This document shows, piece after piece, positions 1 to 6,016 of a stretch of 7,882 nucleotides of DNA (positions are counted from its first letter, which is position 1; each line of letters opens with the position of its first letter). The DNA lies in NCBI RefSeq assembly GCF_938040115.1, contig NZ_CALHXD010000267.1, positions 1 to 7,882 on the forward strand, read 5' to 3'. Below the pieces are notes generated by a model that saw only the letters and a list, made by a program, of their open reading frames with translations, searched no databases and was not told the DNA's origin. This DNA is from an uncultured Campylobacter sp. GTDB taxonomy: Bacteria; Campylobacterota; Campylobacteria; Campylobacterales; Campylobacteraceae. The position numbers and the translations under genes are program-made.

Positions 1-405
1 AGCATCATGGTGATGATCGTGATCTGCGTGTTCGTGTTTAGCGTCGTGGTGATGATCGTGGTCCGCGTGCTCGTTATGACCTTCAAATTTGATCTTTTCC
101 ACGCCCTCATCGGTTTTTACGATTTTAAGGTTTGGATAAGATTTTTGAAATTTCGGCAGCCAAGCCTCCTCAAACTCGATCCCGATAGCAAAATAAAGGT
201 CGCTTTTTTCAAGTGCGGTCATTTGTTTCGGTTTTGGTTCGTACGTGTGCGGATCGGCTCCCTTGCCTACCATGACGTTTACCTCGACCGCGTCGCCCGC
301 GATTTGCTTGACGAAATACTCCTGCGGCAAAATACTGACGCTAACTTGCCCTTTGGCGTATAGCGCGACTAAGCCCAAACATAAAAACGCGAAAATTTTT
401 CTCAT
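1..405 (-). CDS. znuA: ZnuA-like zinc ABC transporter substrate-binding protein (N-terminal part, cut by window edge)
   Basis: Periplasmic metal-binding protein that would deliver Zn2+ to a ZnuBC-type ABC importer. The first 135 residues are visible and the rest lies beyond base 1. A signal peptide (residues 1-17, MRKIFAFLCLGLVALYA) is followed by the cluster A-I fold start: SILPQEYFVKQIAG, VMVGKGADPHTYEPKP (His53 is the expected first zinc ligand), then a G-E-W-L-like segment near residues 75-84. Residues 109-135 are the His/Asp-rich loop typical of ZnuA, as two copies of EHADHDHHHDAKH (the second cut). ATG at 405-403 is preceded by an AAAGGA-type ribosome binding site (411-418). The gene is divergent from a Fur-family regulator, which supports zinc-controlled expression. 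A Mn2+ paralogue is possible, but the His loop favours zinc. Confidence 0.9.
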   Translation of the reverse strand, partial: MRKIFAFLCLGLVALYAKGQVSVSILPQEYFVKQIAGDAVEVNVMVGKGADPHTYEPKPKQMTALEKSDLYFAIGIEFEEAWLPKFQKSYPNLKIVKTDEGVEKIKFEGHNEHADHDHHHDAKHEHADHDHHHDA

Positions 406-437
406 TTTTATCCTTTCCGTGTTAAAATTTGGGCGAA

Positions 438-449
438 ATTATATCAAAA
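438..449 (-). promoter_or_regulatory. znuA promoter, extended -10
   Basis: On the minus strand a perfect TATAAT (443-438) is preceded by TGA (446-444) within TTTTGA, matching the extended -10 typical of Campylobacter sigma70 promoters. The start codon lies 32 bases downstream, giving a leader of roughly 25 nt. The adjacent palindrome (450-462) falls in the spacer/-35 region, where a bound repressor would block polymerase. Confidence 0.65.
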
Positions 450-462
450 GCAACTTAGTTGC
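450..462. promoter_or_regulatory. Candidate Zur operator (13-bp palindrome)
   Basis: GCAACT-T-AGTTGC is a perfect 6-1-6 inverted repeat in the short region between divergent znuA and the Fur-family gene. It lies just upstream of the znuA -10 and overlaps the probable -35 (TTGCAA, 459-464) of the regulator gene, so one dimer could repress both. The inverted-repeat-with-one-base-centre geometry is the one Fur-family proteins use. The binding assignment is inferred from position and symmetry. Confidence 0.55.
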
Positions 463-487
463 AAATTAATTTTTCTCAAGGTATAAT
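459..487 (+). promoter_or_regulatory. zur promoter (-35/-10)
   Basis: TTGCAA (459-464), a 17-bp spacer and a perfect TATAAT (482-487) form a standard sigma70 promoter. The regulator ATG is 30 bases downstream of the -10, with GGAGGA (507-512) as a strong ribosome binding site. The -35 overlaps the right arm of the palindrome, suggesting autoregulation. Confidence 0.6.
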
Positions 488-517
488 ACCCTAAAATTCT
501 TAACGCGGAGGAAAAAT

Positions 518-892
518 ATGGGCGAAAATTTGGAAGAAAAAGCCGGTTTTGAGGAGCTTTTAACGAAAAATGATATCAAAATCACTCCGCTTAGACTTGA
601 GATTTTGCACATTTTACACGCCGCCGCCGCACCGCTTAGTTATGATGAAATTTTAGCGCAAATCGACGCGAACAAAACCACGTTTTACCGCTGTATGGAC
701 CTTTTTGAAGCTAAGGGCATCGTGCTAAAAAGCGAAAATAACCGCAAAAATTTCTACGAGCTTGAAAGCGGGGCAAAGGCGTATTTCGTCTGCGACGTCT
801 GCCACAAGATGACAAACATCGACATGCCTCGTCTAAAACAAAATCACGTCAAAAGCGTCGTGGTTAAGGGTGTTTGCGACGAGTGCTTTTAA
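518..892 (+). CDS. zur: Short Fur-family metalloregulator, probable Zur
   Basis: DNA-binding repressor of the Fur superfamily, 124 residues against roughly 140-150 in the family. Residues 12-75 form the winged helix; the recognition helix region is NKTTFYRCMDLFEAKGIV (52-69). The C-terminal half carries two CxxC pairs, C92/C95 (CDVC) and C120/C123 (CDEC), which in the family hold a structural zinc. The His cluster that normally precedes the first CxxC in Fur is absent here (AKAYF instead), and no His is seen at the position equivalent to E. coli Fur His33; the Glu of the FxEL motif (E81) is kept. The divergent znuA partner and shared palindrome argue for zinc control (Zur) over Fur or PerR, but this comes from context. 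The start has a strong GGAGGA site 5 nt upstream. Confidence 0.82.
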   Translation: MGENLEEKAGFEELLTKNDIKITPLRLEILHILHAAAAPLSYDEILAQIDANKTTFYRCMDLFEAKGIVLKSENNRKNFYELESGAKAYFVCDVCHKMTNIDMPRLKQNHVKSVVVKGVCDECF

Positions 893-914
893 ATTTTTCG
901 CTTAAATTTGACGG

Positions 915-964
915 TAAATTTGCAGCTTAAATCCGCTTGCCGAGAGATTTTTGCTGCAAATTTA
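915..964. repeat. 12-bp inverted repeat between convergent genes, possible bidirectional terminator
   Basis: TAAATTTGCAGC (915-926) and GCTGCAAATTTA (953-964) are perfect complements around a 26-base loop. A further 5-bp pairing, CGCTT (899-903) with AAGCG (965-969), abuts the stem on its right side. The element sits in the 127-bp gap between the convergent regulator and thioesterase genes, where a shared transcription end is expected. No clean T-run follows on either strand, so a factor-independent terminator is only a possibility. Confidence 0.45.
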
Positions 965-1019
965 AAGCGATTGGTTTTGCCAAAATTTAAAACTCAAATT
1001 TGACGCGGATGACCCAAAA

Positions 1020-1415
1020 CTAATCCTCATAAAGCTTTGCGATCTCCGGCGGTATCGCGATCGGACGACCGCGCGCGAGGTCGAAAAACACATAAGTCGT
1101 CACCGCGCTAGCGACGAGTACGCCGTCCTTGCTAAACTCGTAAAAACGCTTCGAGCAGCTTCTTTTTTCGGGCTGCGTCCAGGTTTTCACGCGCACCTTA
1201 TCGCCCAAAAACAGCTGCCCCAGATAGTCTATCTCGTGCCTGCGCACCATCCACGTGCGGTTTTGCGCGAGATTGGTCTCGATGAGGTCGCCCACGGCGT
1301 TTGAGTGCGCGTTGGCTGCTTCTTGCATCCAGATGACGTAGTGAGCGTTGTTTGCGTGATGGTTCACGTCGATGGCATCCTCGCCCACGGTAAATTCGTA
1401 GTAAAAAATTTTCAT
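1020..1415 (-). CDS. 4-hydroxybenzoyl-CoA thioesterase family (hotdog) acyl-CoA thioesterase
   Basis: Cytosolic hotdog-fold thioesterase of 131 residues, the usual length for the 4HBT/FadM/YbgC group, which hydrolyses acyl-CoA to free acid and CoA. The signature is at residues 14-32, AIDVNHHANNAHYVIWMQE. It corresponds to the family pattern D-x-x-G-H-V-N-N-x-x-Y, with Asp16 as the likely catalytic acid and HH replacing GH. The central strand WMVRRHEIDYL (55-65) and the GDKVRVKTW strand (71-79) also fit. ATG at 1415-1413 has AGGAG (1425-1421) five nt upstream. It is the only gene of its short minus-strand unit; nothing in the context gives the substrate. Fold assignment is firm, substrate unknown. 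Confidence 0.87.
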   Translation of the reverse strand: MKIFYYEFTVGEDAIDVNHHANNAHYVIWMQEAANAHSNAVGDLIETNLAQNRTWMVRRHEIDYLGQLFLGDKVRVKTWTQPEKRSCSKRFYEFSKDGVLVASAVTTYVFFDLARGRPIAIPPEIAKLYED

Positions 1416-1437
1416 TTTCGCTCCTAAAAACGCTAAA

Positions 1438-1450
1438 ATTGTAGCAAAAA
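1438..1450 (-). promoter_or_regulatory. Thioesterase promoter, extended -10
   Basis: Minus strand TTTTTGC (1450-1444) followed by TACAAT (1443-1438) matches the Campylobacter-type T-rich, extended -10 sigma70 promoter. It is 22 bases before the thioesterase ATG, leaving a leader of about 15 nt that contains AGGAG. A possible TAAAAT (1434-1439) for the divergent methyltransferase overlaps it on the plus strand, so the two start regions may compete. Confidence 0.5.
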
Positions 1451-1466
1451 TTTAAAGGCAAACAAA

Positions 1467-2186
1467 ATGAAAGAGATGTGGGACAAAAAGGCGGCGAGCT
1501 ATACGAGATTTACGGGCGAGCCTAGCGAATTTCAGAGAGGGCTTTACGCTAAGATCACCGAGTTTGGCGTCAAATTTGAGAACAAAAGCGTCGTGGATAT
1601 CGGCTGCGGCACGGGCGTGCATACGCTGTTTTTAGCGCAAATTTGCCGCGAGATAACCGGTATGGATATCTCGGGCGAGATGCTAAAAGTCATGGTTGAA
1701 GACGCGGCTAAATTTAACATTTCAAATTTAACCGCCGTACAAAGCGATTTTAAAAACTTTAACCCAAACCGCGTCTACGACGTAGCTTTTAGCACGATGA
1801 GCCCTGCGATCGCGGACGAAGAGGATTTTGTCAAATTTATAAATTTGGGCAAAAAAAGGGTCTATCTTTGGTGGAACAAACCGCGTTATTCAAGCGTTTT
1901 AGAGCTTTTTTACGAAGGCTCGCAGAGAGGGTGCTTTAAAGAAAAGGCGAATTTTTTTGAAGAGTACTTGCGCCGCGAAAATATCGCTTTTAACTCCTGC
2001 GTGCTCGAGGAGTCTCGCGAGCAAAAACGCACACTTGAAGAGATGACGCAAAACGCGCTTTGGCATTTACAGATAGCAAATTTCGCGCACGAGGAAAACG
2101 CGGTCAGGTCGCGGCTAGAAAGCATCGCGAAAGACGGCCTCGTGACGGAAAAAATCGTCTCTTCAATGAAGCTTTTAGTTTTTTAA
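1467..2186 (+). CDS. Class I SAM-dependent methyltransferase
   Basis: Soluble protein of 239 residues with the Rossmann-fold methyltransferase core. Motif I is VVDIGCGTG (42-50), binding the SAM methionine and carboxylate. Motif II contains the acidic residue of GMDIS (D67), which binds the ribose. VQSDF (D94) lies at the adenine-binding position, and YDVAFSTMSPAI (104-115) is motif IV/post-motif. Residues 140-239 are a helical, charged C-terminal part with no recognised substrate motif, so the substrate (small molecule, protein or RNA) is not assigned. The ATG at 1467 has only a weak AAAGG-like site (1453-1457). The gene ends (TAA 2184-2186) two bases before the -10 box of the next gene, which therefore seems to have its own promoter. 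Family is certain, function open. Confidence 0.85.
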   Translation: MKEMWDKKAASYTRFTGEPSEFQRGLYAKITEFGVKFENKSVVDIGCGTGVHTLFLAQICREITGMDISGEMLKVMVEDAAKFNISNLTAVQSDFKNFNPNRVYDVAFSTMSPAIADEEDFVKFINLGKKRVYLWWNKPRYSSVLELFYEGSQRGCFKEKANFFEEYLRRENIAFNSCVLEESREQKRTLEEMTQNALWHLQIANFAHEENAVRSRLESIAKDGLVTEKIVSSMKLLVF

Positions 2187-2188
2187 GA

Positions 2189-2194
2189 TATAAT
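2189..2194 (+). promoter_or_regulatory. Promoter -10 for the cytochrome/EAL operon
   Basis: A perfect TATAAT begins two bases after the methyltransferase stop codon, preceded by a T-rich stretch (2173-2184) and no clear -35, as is usual in Campylobacter. It lies 32 bases before the TTG start of the cytochrome gene and should make the downstream pair a separate transcription unit. Confidence 0.55.
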
Positions 2195-2226
2195 CGCTTT
2201 ATTTATTTAAAATTTAAAAAGGATTT

Positions 2227-3114
2227 TTGTTGGCGCGAGCGTTTTTGCAGATATTATCGTGCGTTTTATGCTTCTTTTGCGTTCAAGCTTTCGCCGCTTC
2301 GCACATTTTATCTCCGATTGCTCAGCCTAAATTTGATGAACAAAAAGCCAGACTAGGCAAGGAGCTGTTTTTCGATGCCTCGCTAAGCCCGAGCGGAACG
2401 CTATCTTGCGAGAAATGCCATAATCTTTACTGGGACTTAAGCGGCACGAGTAAAAAAAACGTAAAAATCTCCGCCGACGAGGAGATTAGCCCGCCAACTG
2501 CGCTAAACTCGGCTCTAAATTTTATTTTTTTTAAAAACGGCGAAGTTAAGGATCTAGCGGGGCAGGTTAGACAGAGCTTGACCGGCAAAAATCAGCTTGC
2601 TAGCGAGCCGAAATTTCTAGTCCAAAAGGTAAATCAAAACTCCGTTTATAGGAATAAATTTGAAGAGCTTTATGAGGATGGAGTAAGCTTTAAGGGTATC
2701 GTCGATGCGCTGGTAAATTTTGAAAAGGCCCTCATCACGCCAAATGCCAAATTTGATAAATTTATCAGCGGCGACGAGAGCATTTTTGACGAAGAGGAAA
2801 AGCGCGGATTTGAGCTTTTTAAAACAATCGGTTGCATAAACTGCCATAGCGGCGCAAATATGGGCGCAAATCTCTACTACGAGCTAAAATTTGACGCAGA
2901 CGGCAACAAAACCGGCCGCTACAAAGTACCCAGCCTTCGAAATATCGAAAAAACCGCGCCGTATCTTTATAGTGGCGAGCTAGCCGATCTAAAAGAGGCG
3001 CTAAAAATAATCGCTAAAATGCGCATAAACTACGATCTAAGCGACGAGCAGACGCACGTGCTTTATAAATTCTTGCTGACTTTAAGCGGCGAAAAACCGG
3101 AAATTTTAAAATGA
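2227..3114 (+). CDS. Secreted diheme cytochrome c, cytochrome c peroxidase/MauG superfamily
   Basis: Periplasmic diheme protein of 295 residues. A signal peptide (about 1-23, ending AFA before ASH) is followed by haem 1 site CEKCH (61-65), the family segment ISPPTALNSALNF (87-99), the helix ALVNFEKALITPNAKFDKFISGD (161-183), haem 2 site CINCH (203-207), and VPSLRNIEKTAPYLYSG (234-250), matching the family's P-x-L-R-N-x-x-x-T-x-P-Y-x-H-x-G. Met265 is a candidate axial ligand of haem 2. Oddities: FFKNGEV stands where peroxidases usually have FWDGR, no N-P-x-E-M (active-site Glu) follows, and the usual His before the last Gly is Ser. It is also shorter than typical bacterial CcpA, so H2O2 reduction is doubtful. 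No ATG is available: an in-frame TAA lies at 2215-2217, and TTG at 2227 or 2230 follows AAGGA; the spacing of 6 nt favours 2230. It overlaps the EAL gene by 4 bp. Confidence 0.85.
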   Translation: MLARAFLQILSCVLCFFCVQAFAASHILSPIAQPKFDEQKARLGKELFFDASLSPSGTLSCEKCHNLYWDLSGTSKKNVKISADEEISPPTALNSALNFIFFKNGEVKDLAGQVRQSLTGKNQLASEPKFLVQKVNQNSVYRNKFEELYEDGVSFKGIVDALVNFEKALITPNAKFDKFISGDESIFDEEEKRGFELFKTIGCINCHSGANMGANLYYELKFDADGNKTGRYKVPSLRNIEKTAPYLYSGELADLKEALKIIAKMRINYDLSDEQTHVLYKFLLTLSGEKPEILK

Positions 3115-5546
3115 AACACAAGATAATCTTTCATAAAATTTTATTTTTTACTATCGTTTGTATCGTATTTTTCGGTACCGTGATGACCTATAAGGCTACC
3201 AAGGACCTAGTAACCGCTTATGAGTGGAAAGGCACGATAGAAAAGGTAATGGATGCTAACGACGAGGCGAATTTCTTGCTCGAAAAAAGCCTTCTAGAGG
3301 CCGACTACGACGCGATCATGCGCCATACGGCGGAGTTTCAAAAGGCTCTAAAAAAGCTTGATTCAAGCAATCTAATCTCCTTTGAAAAGCTAGCGTTAAA
3401 CGAAAAAACTTTTAGCGAGCTAGAGGAGGCGGTTGAAAAAAGAGTCGAGCTAACCGACAAATTTAACTCCGTGACGATAATGGCAAAGCTCGTTTATAAC
3501 GAAATAATCTTAAAATTCGAGGCTTTAGACGGGCTGTATTTTAACGAGCTGATGCCGCAAATTTTGATGTTTAGATACGACTTAAACACTGATCTAGCGG
3601 CACCTAAAAAGCTTTTAAACGAGTATTTAAAGAACCCAAAACTAACTAAAAACGACGTAGGATTTTTATCGAGCGCGCAAAAACTGATCGGCCACTACGA
3701 GCAGGCGCAAAAGCTTTATAGAGATATAATTTCGCTCGGAATTTACAAAAAACTATCCGACCTCAAAGAAAGTAGCGAGCGCTACATACAAAACGTCTTA
3801 TCAAATTTACGTAGGACGATGGCGCTAGTGTTTGTGTTGTTTGGGCTTGCGTCGATATTTGTTTATATTTCTTATGCTAGAGCTAGAAACAACATCAGAC
3901 TGCTAAATCGCTTCGAACAAGCCGTGGATAACAGCTTTAACTCCATCGCTTTTACCGATCTAAATAAGCAAGTCAGATACGTAAATAAAATTTTCGAGCA
4001 AAACACGGGTTATAAATTTGAAGAGATAAGCGGCAAAAATATAAATTTACTAAAATCGGGCTTACATCCGCAAGAGTTTTATCAAAGGATGCTAGACACG
4101 ATAGAAAACGATAATATCTGGCGCGCTGATGAGCTAATCAGCAAAACCAAAAGCGGTAAATTAATACGCGAGCAGGTCGTTTTCTCGCCGCTTTTTAACG
4201 AAAAAGGCTACAAAGACGGCTATATGGCGATAAAATTTGATAGAACCAAAGAGATAGCGATAACAAAAGAGCTCGAAGATAAAAACAAGCAGCTACAAAA
4301 CGAAGCCCTCATAGACAAGCTAACGGGATTTGGTAGCTATTTCGCGCTCACGCAGCGCATGGAGCGCCATCCTAGCGGGATGATAATCTACATAAACATA
4401 AACAATTTTATGGATTTTAGATTTTTTTACAAGACCAAAACCGTAGACCTTATCATCGCCTCGTTTGCCTCTACGCTAAAGCTTTGTATAGATACTTACG
4501 CGATGGACGCGGATATCTACAGAGTGCAGTTTGACGAGTTTTGCATCTGGTATAACGGCGAAGACGCAAACAGGGATGCTAAGCGATTCGTAGATTATTT
4601 CAAAACGCAAAACCTCTACGTAACCGTAGACGGCGAGCGCGAATCCATACCTAACATAAAAATAACCTTAGGCGTCAGCATGCCTCAAGACACGGTGCAG
4701 ACAAATCGCCTAACTCAAGCCATGCTAGCGCACTACGAGGCCGTGCAAAGGGGCGAAGCGGCGCAGTTTTATACCGAAAATAGCTACATCGAGCAGCAGT
4801 ATTATCACAACCAAATCATGTCGCGCACCATCGAAAGCGCCCTATATAACGACACCGTTATCGTCGAGTGCCAGCCCATCTACGACATATCCGGCCAAGG
4901 CGCGCGGATCAAATACTACGAAGTGCTCGTGCGCCTCATCGACGAAAACGGCAAGATACGCTATCCTGGCGAATTTCTTGATATCGCAAAGAAAATCTCG
5001 CTTTATAACGACATAACCAAAAAGGTCATCGAACACGTCTTTAGGCTGGTCGAGAGGTTTGAAAATGTGGGCTTTTCGATGAACCTTTCAAGTAGCGATA
5101 TCACAAACGAGAGCATAAGAGAACTCATCGAGAAAAAACTACGCGTATGCTCTAGCCCTGAGCGCGTGTATTTTGAGATATTAGAGAGCGAAGGCGTGGA
5201 TGATTATAATATCGTAAATGATTTCATCAACAAGGTTCGCGCCTACGACTGCAAAATCTCGATCGATGATTTCGGTAGCGGCTACTCCAACTACTACCGT
5301 ATCTTGGAGCTTGATATCGACACGATCAAGATCGACGGCTCGATTATCAAAAAATTACCGTTTGACCAAAACGCCCGCTACTTGCTGCAAACCATCATCG
5401 ACTTTGCCGCAAGACAGGGCTACAACGTCGTGGCGGAGTTTGTCAGCTCAGAAGAGATCCTCGCCGAGATAAAAAAATTCGGCATCAAATACGCGCAGGG
5501 ATTTTTGCTAGGCAAACCGATGCTGCCGGATAACATAAAAGAGTAA
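3111..5546 (+). CDS. Membrane PAS-GGDEF(degenerate)-EAL protein, probable c-di-GMP phosphodiesterase
   Basis: Inner-membrane signalling protein of 811 residues. Order: TM1 (about 7-26), a mostly helical periplasmic domain without cysteine (27-235), TM2 (236-256), PAS/PAC (268-380; GKNINLLKSGLHPQEFY), a short coiled linker (381-398), GGDEF (400-555) and EAL (580-805). The GGDEF domain is degenerate: the signature is QFDEF (473-477) and the metal Asp of the D-x-D strand is Asn (NINNF, N429), so cyclase activity is unlikely. The EAL domain keeps EVLVR (604-608), N658 of MNLS, FEILES (688-693), IDDFGSGYS (718-726), K740 of IKID, AEF (E776; family AEGVE) and QGFLLGKP, so c-di-GMP hydrolysis to pGpG is expected. 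Its ATG sits in ATGA with the preceding cytochrome stop and lacks a good own ribosome site, implying translational coupling. Confidence 0.9.
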   Translation: MKHKIIFHKILFFTIVCIVFFGTVMTYKATKDLVTAYEWKGTIEKVMDANDEANFLLEKSLLEADYDAIMRHTAEFQKALKKLDSSNLISFEKLALNEKTFSELEEAVEKRVELTDKFNSVTIMAKLVYNEIILKFEALDGLYFNELMPQILMFRYDLNTDLAAPKKLLNEYLKNPKLTKNDVGFLSSAQKLIGHYEQAQKLYRDIISLGIYKKLSDLKESSERYIQNVLSNLRRTMALVFVLFGLASIFVYISYARARNNIRLLNRFEQAVDNSFNSIAFTDLNKQVRYVNKIFEQNTGYKFEEISGKNINLLKSGLHPQEFYQRMLDTIENDNIWRADELISKTKSGKLIREQVVFSPLFNEKGYKDGYMAIKFDRTKEIAITKELEDKNKQLQNEALIDKLTGFGSYFALTQRMERHPSGMIIYININNFMDFRFFYKTKTVDLIIASFASTLKLCIDTYAMDADIYRVQFDEFCIWYNGEDANRDAKRFVDYFKTQNLYVTVDGERESIPNIKITLGVSMPQDTVQTNRLTQAMLAHYEAVQRGEAAQFYTENSYIEQQYYHNQIMSRTIESALYNDTVIVECQPIYDISGQGARIKYYEVLVRLIDENGKIRYPGEFLDIAKKISLYNDITKKVIEHVFRLVERFENVGFSMNLSSSDITNESIRELIEKKLRVCSSPERVYFEILESEGVDDYNIVNDFINKVRAYDCKISIDDFGSGYSNYYRILELDIDTIKIDGSIIKKLPFDQNARYLLQTIIDFAARQGYNVVAEFVSSEEILAEIKKFGIKYAQGFLLGKPMLPDNIKE

Positions 5547-5789
5547 ATTTGCGTGCGGCGGCTATACTGCGCTAAATTTGACGGCGGCGCGCGTATGGGC
5601 GGAGTAAATTTAACTAAGCAAATTTCAGACGCTAGCTTTTTACGCCGGGACGTCTGGACGCGCTAGTTTGATGCTACCTTGGCGTATTTTGGGATTTTTT
5701 AAATTTGCTTTTTAATGCTAAATTTAACGCGGTTTGCGTCCGCTAGTTAATTTAGCTCGTCCTAGTCAAATTGGTCCGCTCAAATTTGA
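5547..5789. other. Non-coding gap with AAATTTGA motifs and inverted repeats
   Basis: No convincing gene is seen in these 243 bases on either strand. The stretch holds several copies of the CTAAATTTGAC/CTCAAATTTGAC word (around 5572, 5718 and 5780), repeated GACGCTAG-like words (5629, 5658, 5728) and the hairpins described separately. It separates the plus-strand EAL gene from the minus-strand unit and is where both must end. Confidence 0.5.
5641..5700 (+). terminator. Possible terminator of the cytochrome/EAL operon
   Basis: TACGCCGGG (5641-5649) pairs with CTTGGCGTA (5678-5686), seven Watson-Crick pairs and two G-U in RNA, around a 28-base loop. It is followed by TTTT and then a run of six T (5695-5700). 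The long loop and distance from the stop codon (about 95 bp) weaken the case. A competing hairpin, CAGACG (5626-5631) with CGTCTG (5651-5656), overlaps it. Confidence 0.35.
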
Positions 5790-5927
5790 CTAATCCTGCA
5801 TCCAAACCGCCAAAAATCCGAGCAAAACTATAACCAAAAACAATCCCGCCTGAAAATAAAAATTCCTTTTTAAATTTTCGTTTATCAGAGAGCAAAGCTC
5901 GGAAATAAAGATGTATAGTTCGCTCAC
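5790..5927 (-). CDS. Small single-helix membrane protein (45 aa), GTG start
   Basis: Unrecognised small protein: a polar N-terminal half (MSELYIFISELCSLINENLK, residues 1-20, with one Cys) and a C-terminal hydrophobic helix (about 25-43, FQAGLFLVIVLLGFLAVWM) ending QD. The R-N-F-Y border and hydrophobic run suggest a tail-anchored or small inner-membrane protein with the N-terminus inside. GTG at 5927-5925 has AAAGGA (5938-5933) exactly 5 nt upstream, and TAAAAT (5952-5947) is a possible -10. It lies 96 bp downstream of the DUF1523 gene on the same strand. No family is recognised. An overlapping longer frame on the same strand (5752-5946, TTG start) has neither a placed ribosome site nor a clean helix. 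Confidence 0.5.
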   Translation of the reverse strand: MSELYIFISELCSLINENLKRNFYFQAGLFLVIVLLGFLAVWMQD

Positions 5928-5978
5928 GCATATCCTTTGGCCTCAAATTTTACGTCAAATTTGCTACTACTGCCTAGT

Positions 5979-6016
5979 CAAATTTGAGCGAGGCGACGAA
6001 AAGCCGCTCAAATTTG
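5979..6016. repeat. 12-bp inverted repeat downstream of the DUF1523 gene
   Basis: CAAATTTGAGCG (5979-5990) and CGCTCAAATTTG (6005-6016) are perfect complements around a 14-base loop, starting 8 bases past the DUF1523 stop codon on the minus strand. A third copy of the right arm lies at 5778-5789, next to the stop of the 45-residue gene. The hairpin could end or stabilise the DUF1523 message; no T-run follows it, so a classic terminator is not shown. Confidence 0.55.

Noticed and set aside
7..363. 118-codon plus-strand open frame
   Set aside because: It is the antisense shadow of the znuA fragment, which has a signal peptide, zinc ligand motif, His loop and ribosome binding site.
2452..2532. 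A8 (2452-2459) and T8 (2525-2532) tracts in the cytochrome gene as phase-variation sites
   Set aside because: Short A/T runs are common in AT-rich coding DNA; Campylobacter phase variation mainly uses G/C tracts, and both runs are in frame here.
4459..4560. Active GGDEF with RxxD inhibitory site
   Set aside because: The signature is QFDEF, the metal Asp is Asn, and no RxxD lies at the expected distance before it.
5752..5946. 64-codon minus-strand frame with TTG start
   Set aside because: It overlaps the 45-residue GTG frame out of phase, has no placed ribosome site, and its product lacks a clean helix or recognisable motif.
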